The translations under genes and the position numbers were made by a program. The notes below the pieces were generated by a model. The model had not been told where the DNA came from and searched no databases. It was given only the letters and a program-made list of their open reading frames with translations. This document shows, piece by piece, positions 8,211-12,525 of a stretch of 12,525 nt of DNA (position 1 is its first letter; each line of letters starts with the position of its first letter). The DNA lies in NCBI GenBank assembly GCA_934725835.1, contig CAKVCR010000054.1:1-12525 (forward strand), given 5' to 3'. Source of the stretch: an uncultured Odoribacter sp. (GTDB lineage Bacteria > Bacteroidota > Bacteroidia > Bacteroidales > Marinifilaceae).

Positions 8211-9020
8211 CTATTTCTTTATAAGAATGGTGTCCAAAGCAGTTATTTTTTCTTTGTCAGTTGTAATATATAAATCGATGGAACTACCTTGCTCTACGGG
8301 AAATTCAGTGTCTGGATTCTGTTGATAAACAATGGCATTGATACGATTTTCCGTTGTTATGCTTCCATCAGGAATAATTTCTCCTATATTCAAATAGGAT
8401 TTTCTTGTAAGGTTAATGGCATCCTTTAATTTCTTACCCAATATAAACGGTACTGCTATTGTTGTATTACTGTTTCCATCTCCTAAGACAATGTCTATAG
8501 TTGCACCTTTGGCGAGCAATTCATTTGGAAGTACATCAACACCATTATGTTTTAATGCAAGTACTAAATTTCGGAATTCAGAAGGCATATATTCTATTCT
8601 ACCAATTTGAAATCCTCTTGCTTCCAAGGTTTGCAAGGTTTGTCTGTATGCGGCATTTTTCAGATTGGGAAATATAACTTTTTCCGGATTGCGGGCATTG
8701 ATAGTCAAATGAAGCATACGACCTTCTTTGACAAACGAACCGGGAGTAGGGTATTGTTCAACAATTGTACCGGGTTCTGCATTATCATCGTATAATGAGT
8801 CGATTACTTGTATTCTTAATCCCATTTGTGTAGTGATTGTTTGGGCTTCCTCAGGGGTGAAATTTTGAAGGGAAGGAACAGTAATAAAGGTGCCATGTTC
8901 AGTGTAATCATCTAGCCAGTATAAAACATAAGCACTGATTCCGCAAATAAGCACTAATGCGATAAGCAGATTGAGCAAAAAGAATTTGAATATTGCAGGT
9001 AGTTTTTTCATAGATATCAT
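8211..9020 (-). CDS. Membrane-anchored protein with three PASTA domains, no kinase domain
   Basis: This is a 269-residue single-pass protein. A short basic N terminus and one transmembrane segment at about residues 12-34 anchor it, with the remainder outside the cytoplasmic membrane. Three PASTA-like repeats can be traced at about 46-109, 114-180 and 187-255. They show the usual pattern: VPSLQNFTPEEAQ starting the first, FPNLKNAAYRQTLQ the second, VPFILGKKLKDA the third, each ending in a beta strand such as LHLTIN, IDIVLGDG or IDLYITTD. PASTA domains bind peptidoglycan or beta-lactams in Ser/Thr kinases and class-B PBPs; here no kinase or transpeptidase domain is attached, so the role is open, perhaps a cell-wall sensor or scaffold. 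An in-frame ATG at 9011 (residue 4) is a plausible alternative start because the promoter box lies so close upstream. The gene is first in an operon with the RluD-like gene. Confidence 0.9.
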   Translation of the reverse strand: MISMKKLPAIFKFFLLNLLIALVLICGISAYVLYWLDDYTEHGTFITVPSLQNFTPEEAQTITTQMGLRIQVIDSLYDDNAEPGTIVEQYPTPGSFVKEGRMLHLTINARNPEKVIFPNLKNAAYRQTLQTLEARGFQIGRIEYMPSEFRNLVLALKHNGVDVLPNELLAKGATIDIVLGDGNSNTTIAVPFILGKKLKDAINLTRKSYLNIGEIIPDGSITTENRINAIVYQQNPDTEFPVEQGSSIDLYITTDKEKITALDTILIKK

Positions 9021-9030
9021 AATAATGATG

Positions 9031-9038
9031 CAAAAATA
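9031..9038 (-). promoter_or_regulatory. Putative -7 promoter box (TATTTTTG, minus strand) for the PASTA-rluD operon
   Basis: Read on the minus strand, TATTTTTG fits TAnnTTTG. It is about 10 bases upstream of the annotated ATG at 9020 and 19 bases upstream of the alternative ATG at 9011, so the second ATG would have a more usual leader. No convincing -33 TTTG is seen at 19-21 base spacing. Confidence 0.4.
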
Positions 9039-9072
9039 GCTCAGTTTTTTTAATTATCTATGACTTTATTCC

Positions 9073-9080
9073 TAAATTTG
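9073..9080 (+). promoter_or_regulatory. Putative -7 promoter box (TAAATTTG) for the LysM protein gene
   Basis: TAAATTTG fits the Bacteroides -7 consensus. TTTA at 9049-9052 matches three of four -33 positions at 20-base spacing. Transcription would start near 9085, giving a leader of about 30 bases to the ATG at 9118. The two divergent promoters share the same 34-base spacer (9039-9072). Confidence 0.5.
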
Positions 9081-9117
9081 CCACTTAAAGGTTCTAAATG
9101 ATATTGATTTAATAAGA

Positions 9118-10842
9118 ATGTATATGTTCAGACTTTCATTGTTTGTTTTCCTTTCTTGTTTGTTTTTGGAAATATGTGCCCAAGAGGTGAAAATTCAGAA
9201 GTCAACAGAAATTGTTGTTATAAGGGGAGAAAGCTACTATTTGCATACGGTGTTACCAGGGCAAACACTATATTCTATTTGTAAGGCATATAATGTATCA
9301 GTGGAGGAACTGAAAAAATTGAATGATAAGAAGGAGGATAAATTGAGCCTTTACGAGGTGCTGAAAGTTCCTTATGTGGATTCTTTTGTACAGCAGGATG
9401 ATAAATATTATTATCACAAAGTGGCAAAAGGAGAAACGATTTATTCTATTGCTAGATACTATGGAATGAAGCCTAAAAAATTAATAAAGCATAATGGAGA
9501 TTATTCAACTTACCGTCCTTTGGCGGTGGGTGCTATAGTCAGAATCCCGTTGAATGAAATGGACCGTTCAAAGATTTCTGTTGAAATGCAGAAAAAAGAA
9601 TCACAGCGGTCAGAAAGTCAGGTTGAAGCGAAATTGAATACAGCAAAAGTGGAAGATGAATCCTCTGTTTTGAAACCAACTATGGAGGTAGAATCCAATA
9701 CTGTAAAAGAATTCGCTAGTCAGGATACAGTAGATATTACTCATGGGAATTCATTCGTAAAAGTAGCACTAGTATTGCCATTACATGCGAAAGAGTACCC
9801 TACTTATAGAGATTCATTACCTGAATCTCAAGCAGTAAAGATTACAGCACGTGCAGAACAGTTTCTGAATTTCTATGAGGGCATATTACTTGCGGTTGAT
9901 AGCTTGAAAAAAATGGGACGTCAGGTTCATTTGCACGTTTTTGATTCAGAGAAGAATCCCGCTAAAATGCAATTCTTGGCAGATGAACTTAATCGCTTAG
10001 TTCCTGATTTGATAATTGGTCCTGTGTATTCACCCGTTGCTAAAATGTTGGCTGATAATTTGGAATATAAAAATATTCCTATAGTGTACCCCTTGTCTTC
10101 CCGAGGAGATAATTTGAGCATCTACCCAAATGTAGTACAAGTTAATCCTTCTTTTGCCAGTTTGGTAACTAACATGACTGAGTGGTTGAACGATAAGAGT
10201 GGTAGTGCTAATATTATTCATATTCGTACGTATAGTGAAGGTGCAGATGCTGCAGAACGGCAAACTTTAAAGGAACAGTTTGCAACGGTCGCAGGCATGC
10301 GTTCTTTTACCTGGAATTTGGAAAGAATAACTTTAGATTCGCTTAAATCTATGTTGGTTCCTAATCAAGAGAATATAATTGTTATTCCGACAAGTAAAGA
10401 GGCGGATGTTAGTAAAATATTACCGGTTCTGACTGCTTTTGCCGGGAATTATCAGCTTTCTGTAATTGGATTACCGGAGTGGCAACAATTTTCATCGATA
10501 GATTTTGAGAATTTCTATAAATTGAATACAAAATTATTTACTTATAGCCATGTTGATTATACTTCAAATGCGGCGAAAGAATTAGCGGAGAAATACCGTA
10601 AGTATTTCTATTCGGAGCCGTCTACTTTGGTTTATAAGGCTTTTGATATGGGAATGTATTTTATTGATTTGTCAAATACACATAAATACAACGCTTTGCA
10701 TGCTATAAACAGTCAGACTCAGGAGGGGGATTTTTCATTGTTCAAGTTTGGCAAAATGCCTAGTGGTGTTGCTTTGGAAAATCAGGGATTTTATATTGTA
10801 CATTTTTCGTCAGACTATCAAATAAGGATTGAAAAGCATTAA
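9118..10842 (+). CDS. Secreted protein with two LysM domains and a type-1 periplasmic binding fold (LpoA/leucine-binding-like)
   Basis: This is a 574-residue exported protein. The signal peptide is residues 1-21, probably cut after ICA. The sequence around Cys20 (LEIC) is a poor lipobox, so a soluble periplasmic form is more likely than a lipoprotein. LysM 1 is at about 41-85 (YLHTVLPGQTLYSICKAYNV) and LysM 2 at about 98-144 (YYHKVAKGETIYSIARYYGM); these bind glycan strands of peptidoglycan. A polar, low-complexity linker (about 145-212) follows. Residues 213-574 form a type-1 periplasmic binding fold, with VKVALVLPLH opening the first strand and LVPDLIIGPVYSPVAKML as the typical second half of lobe one. 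Automatic pipelines often call this an amino-acid ABC transporter binding protein, but no transporter genes are adjacent and the LysM pair points to the cell wall. LpoA of Gammaproteobacteria has the same C-terminal fold. The function is not proven. The in-frame ATG at 9124 is an alternative start. Confidence 0.85.
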   Translation: MYMFRLSLFVFLSCLFLEICAQEVKIQKSTEIVVIRGESYYLHTVLPGQTLYSICKAYNVSVEELKKLNDKKEDKLSLYEVLKVPYVDSFVQQDDKYYYHKVAKGETIYSIARYYGMKPKKLIKHNGDYSTYRPLAVGAIVRIPLNEMDRSKISVEMQKKESQRSESQVEAKLNTAKVEDESSVLKPTMEVESNTVKEFASQDTVDITHGNSFVKVALVLPLHAKEYPTYRDSLPESQAVKITARAEQFLNFYEGILLAVDSLKKMGRQVHLHVFDSEKNPAKMQFLADELNRLVPDLIIGPVYSPVAKMLADNLEYKNIPIVYPLSSRGDNLSIYPNVVQVNPSFASLVTNMTEWLNDKSGSANIIHIRTYSEGADAAERQTLKEQFATVAGMRSFTWNLERITLDSLKSMLVPNQENIIVIPTSKEADVSKILPVLTAFAGNYQLSVIGLPEWQQFSSIDFENFYKLNTKLFTYSHVDYTSNAAKELAEKYRKYFYSEPSTLVYKAFDMGMYFIDLSNTHKYNALHAINSQTQEGDFSLFKFGKMPSGVALENQGFYIVHFSSDYQIRIEKH

Positions 10843-10846
10843 TAGA

Positions 10847-11365
10847 TTATTTGTTTATTTTACCGCCATATTTCCACGCTTTTCTATAGTAATCTTCTTC
10901 AAGGTTGCTGATAATGACACCTTTTGATGTGGAAGCGTGGATGAAATATCCATTTTTTAGGAAGAGACCCACATGGTTTATTTTTCTACGCTTCTTGGTT
11001 GTGGTGTTGAAAAAAACAAGGTCTCCTGCCTTGAGTCTGCTTTTGCTTATACGATGACAGTCGTTTTTAGCGATGTCATCTGCAGAACGTGAAAGATTTC
11101 TATGGTATACCTCTTGATAAAGACATCCGACCAACCCAGAGCAATCAGTGCCTCTTAGCGATGCTCCTCCATTTTTGTAAGGGACTCCTAACCAATGGGA
11201 AGCAGCAGCGTATAGTTGTATATTATCTTTTTTATTTAGTTTGAATCCTAATTGTTTGGACAACTGTTCTCGCTGTATGGCTTCTTGTGCCAAGCGTTTG
11301 CTACTGCTACATGAAGAAAAAAGAGTCAGCAGGAATAATAATCCAATAATATAAATTAATCTCAT
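10847..11365 (-). CDS. NlpC/P60 (C40) cell-wall hydrolase, lipoprotein
   Basis: This is a small peptidoglycan endopeptidase, 172 residues, that would cut stem peptides, typically gamma-D-Glu to diamino acid bonds. It starts with a lipoprotein signal ending LFSSC, with lipidated Cys19. The residues after it (SSSKRLAQ) do not resemble the acidic surface-export signal of Bacteroides, so an inward-facing periplasmic location is likely. The NlpC/P60 domain covers about 48-168. The catalytic set is intact: Cys75 in GTDCSGLV, His131 in INHVGLFL and His143 in YFIHAST. LKAGDLVFF at 111-119 is also typical. No separate SH3 or LysM targeting domain is present. The ATG overlaps the antiporter stop in ATGA (11362-11365), so it is probably translated from the antiporter message. 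It converges on the LysM gene with a four-base gap. Confidence 0.93.
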   Translation of the reverse strand: MRLIYIIGLLFLLTLFSSCSSSKRLAQEAIQREQLSKQLGFKLNKKDNIQLYAAASHWLGVPYKNGGASLRGTDCSGLVGCLYQEVYHRNLSRSADDIAKNDCHRISKSRLKAGDLVFFNTTTKKRRKINHVGLFLKNGYFIHASTSKGVIISNLEEDYYRKAWKYGGKINK

Positions 11366-12525
11366 TGGTTCTTTTGAAACATATAGTCGTTGATTCCTAG
11401 TTCTTTATAAGTATTTTCTAGTTCTTTGTCATTATCTGTAATAACCAATAATTTATCTCCAATGTCCAATTTGGTTCGTCCTCGAGGGACAAAGAAATGA
11501 TTGTTGCGTTTTACCATTACAACCAACGTATTATCTGGAAGTGTTAAATCCATGAGGTGATTGCCGTTGACGAGCAGATTGCTGGATACCTCTATTTCTG
11601 ACATAGTTGATTTTATTTCTTCTGGAAGTTCCATGCCAAAGTCATTGCCCTGTTTGGCTTCTTTTTCAGCTAAACCGAGAGCACGAGCCATGAAACTGAC
11701 GGTTGTACCTTGCGTAAGCAGTGACACAATGGTGATAAAGAATACAACATTGAAAATCAGAGATGCATATTCTATATGTGCAATTAAAGGATAGGTCGCA
11801 AAAATAATGGGAACTGCTCCGCGCAGACCGACCCATGAAACGTATAATTTGGCTTTACGACTCATTTTTCTGAAAGGAGCAAGGCAAAGAAAAACACTGA
11901 TAGGCCGGGAAAACATGACCATAAATATACTGACTAGCAGACCTAATCCTGCAACAGGCAATAGTTCATGAGGATTTACAAGTAACCCCAGTGTGAGGAA
12001 CATTACAATTTGAAACAACCATGTGAAACCGTCAAAAAACGTAGTGACACTTTTTTTATGTTGCACTTTGTGATTGCCGACAACTAATCCGGCAATATAT
12101 ACAGCCAAATAACCATTCCCTTTTACTAATTCAGTCATGGAAAAAATAAAGAATACAAATGCCAATAATAGAATAGGATACAGTGAGGTGTTATCTACAT
12201 TCAAACGATTCATAACCCATACTGCCACTTTACCTAATAGAAAACCGGCAATAGCACCAACGCTCATTTGTATCAGAAACATCATGAAAGAGTATTCCAA
12301 ACTTACTTCTCCTGCCGGAGCCTGAATAATTTGTATTAACAGCAAAGTCAGCATATATGCCATAGGGTCATTACTTCCGCTTTCTAATTCCAACATCGGA
12401 CGCAACTGTTCTTTCAAGCCTTGACGTTTGCTTCGTAAAATGGAAAATACTGATGCAGAATCAGTTGATGACATGACGGCTGCCATTAATAGAGCTTCTG
12501 TAAAACTAATCGTTGAGTATTGGCT
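11362..12525 (-). CDS. CPA1-family K+(Na+)/H+ antiporter with C-terminal TrkA_C domain (NhaP2/CvrA-like), N terminus outside the window
   Basis: This is an inner-membrane cation/proton exchanger involved in potassium or sodium and pH homeostasis. The visible part is 387 residues plus stop. The frame stays open from the ATG at 12486 to the right edge, reading STISFTEALLMAAVMSSTDSA, which is conserved family sequence, so that ATG is internal and roughly 100 N-terminal residues (several TM helices) are missing. Conserved motifs are SSTDSASVFSILR and LELESGSNDPMAY (ESGSNDP at about 12365-12384), the ND pair being the ion-site signature of CPA1. LRGAVPIIFATYP comes later. About nine hydrophobic segments are visible. 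The last 90 or so residues form a TrkA_C (RCK_C) regulatory domain, with VMVKRNNHFFVPRGRTKLDIG typical; these domains bind small ligands in other antiporters. The stop overlaps the NlpC/P60 start. Potassium selectivity is inferred from the TrkA_C domain, not shown. Confidence 0.92.
   Translation of the reverse strand, partial: SQYSTISFTEALLMAAVMSSTDSASVFSILRSKRQGLKEQLRPMLELESGSNDPMAYMLTLLLIQIIQAPAGEVSLEYSFMMFLIQMSVGAIAGFLLGKVAVWVMNRLNVDNTSLYPILLLAFVFFIFSMTELVKGNGYLAVYIAGLVVGNHKVQHKKSVTTFFDGFTWLFQIVMFLTLGLLVNPHELLPVAGLGLLVSIFMVMFSRPISVFLCLAPFRKMSRKAKLYVSWVGLRGAVPIIFATYPLIAHIEYASLIFNVVFFITIVSLLTQGTTVSFMARALGLAEKEAKQGNDFGMELPEEIKSTMSEIEVSSNLLVNGNHLMDLTLPDNTLVVMVKRNNHFFVPRGRTKLDIGDKLLVITDNDKELENTYKELGINDYMFQKNQ

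Noticed and set aside
9118..10842. Amino-acid ABC transporter substrate-binding protein
   Set aside because: No permease or ATPase gene is adjacent and two LysM domains precede the binding fold, so a transport role is not supported here.
12484..12486. ATG at 12486 as the start of the antiporter
   Set aside because: The frame continues open to the window edge and encodes conserved family residues upstream, and the protein would lack its first helices. The gene is cut by the window, not short.
1..12525. CRISPR arrays, tRNA or rRNA genes, insertion sequences, toxin-antitoxin pairs, riboswitches
   Set aside because: Both strands were read for direct repeats, terminal inverted repeats, cloverleaf-like sequence and small gene pairs. 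Nothing supportable was seen, and the coding density leaves almost no room.

Overview
The window looks like a chromosomal stretch from a gut-type Bacteroidetes, probably order Bacteroidales. The evidence is the TAnnTTTG-type promoter boxes, the near absence of strong Shine-Dalgarno sequences before starts, moderate to low G+C, and the gene families: a two-gene carboxyspermidine route, a PASTA protein ahead of an RluD-type enzyme, a LysM/periplasmic-binding-fold fusion, and an FSSC-type lipoprotein. I cannot name the genus from sequence alone. Ten protein genes fill almost everything; no gap exceeds 100 bases, and I see no tRNA, rRNA, CRISPR array, insertion sequence or phage gene.

Layout. Positions 1-4779 (+) hold a tripartite drug-efflux operon: the C-terminal end of a periplasmic adaptor, a complete HAE1-type RND pump, and a TolC-type outer-membrane channel. 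Positions 4837-7157 (+) hold a two-gene polyamine unit with its own promoter box: carboxy(nor)spermidine dehydrogenase, then carboxy(nor)spermidine decarboxylase (nspC), overlapping in an ATGA. It converges on positions 7154-9020 (-), where a membrane-anchored PASTA protein is followed after one base by an RluD-like 23S rRNA pseudouridine synthase. The two converging genes share a TTAA that serves as both stop codons and sits in a hairpin loop. A 97-base divergent promoter region (9021-9117) separates the PASTA gene from a secreted protein with two LysM domains and a type-1 periplasmic binding fold (9118-10842, +). This converges on an NlpC/P60 lipoprotein (10847-11365, -), which overlaps by ATGA the end of a CPA1-type cation/proton antiporter that runs off the right edge (11362-12525, -).

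How they fit together. The left part is efflux and polyamine synthesis. The right part is weighted to the cell envelope (PASTA, LysM, peptidoglycan hydrolase, ion antiporter). Most of this is ordinary core genome, and I found no clear undescribed system. The points most worth a second look are the LysM-plus-binding-fold protein as a possible LpoA-like activator of peptidoglycan synthesis, the stop codons embedded in a hairpin between the convergent operons, and the tight coupling of an antiporter to a cell-wall hydrolase.
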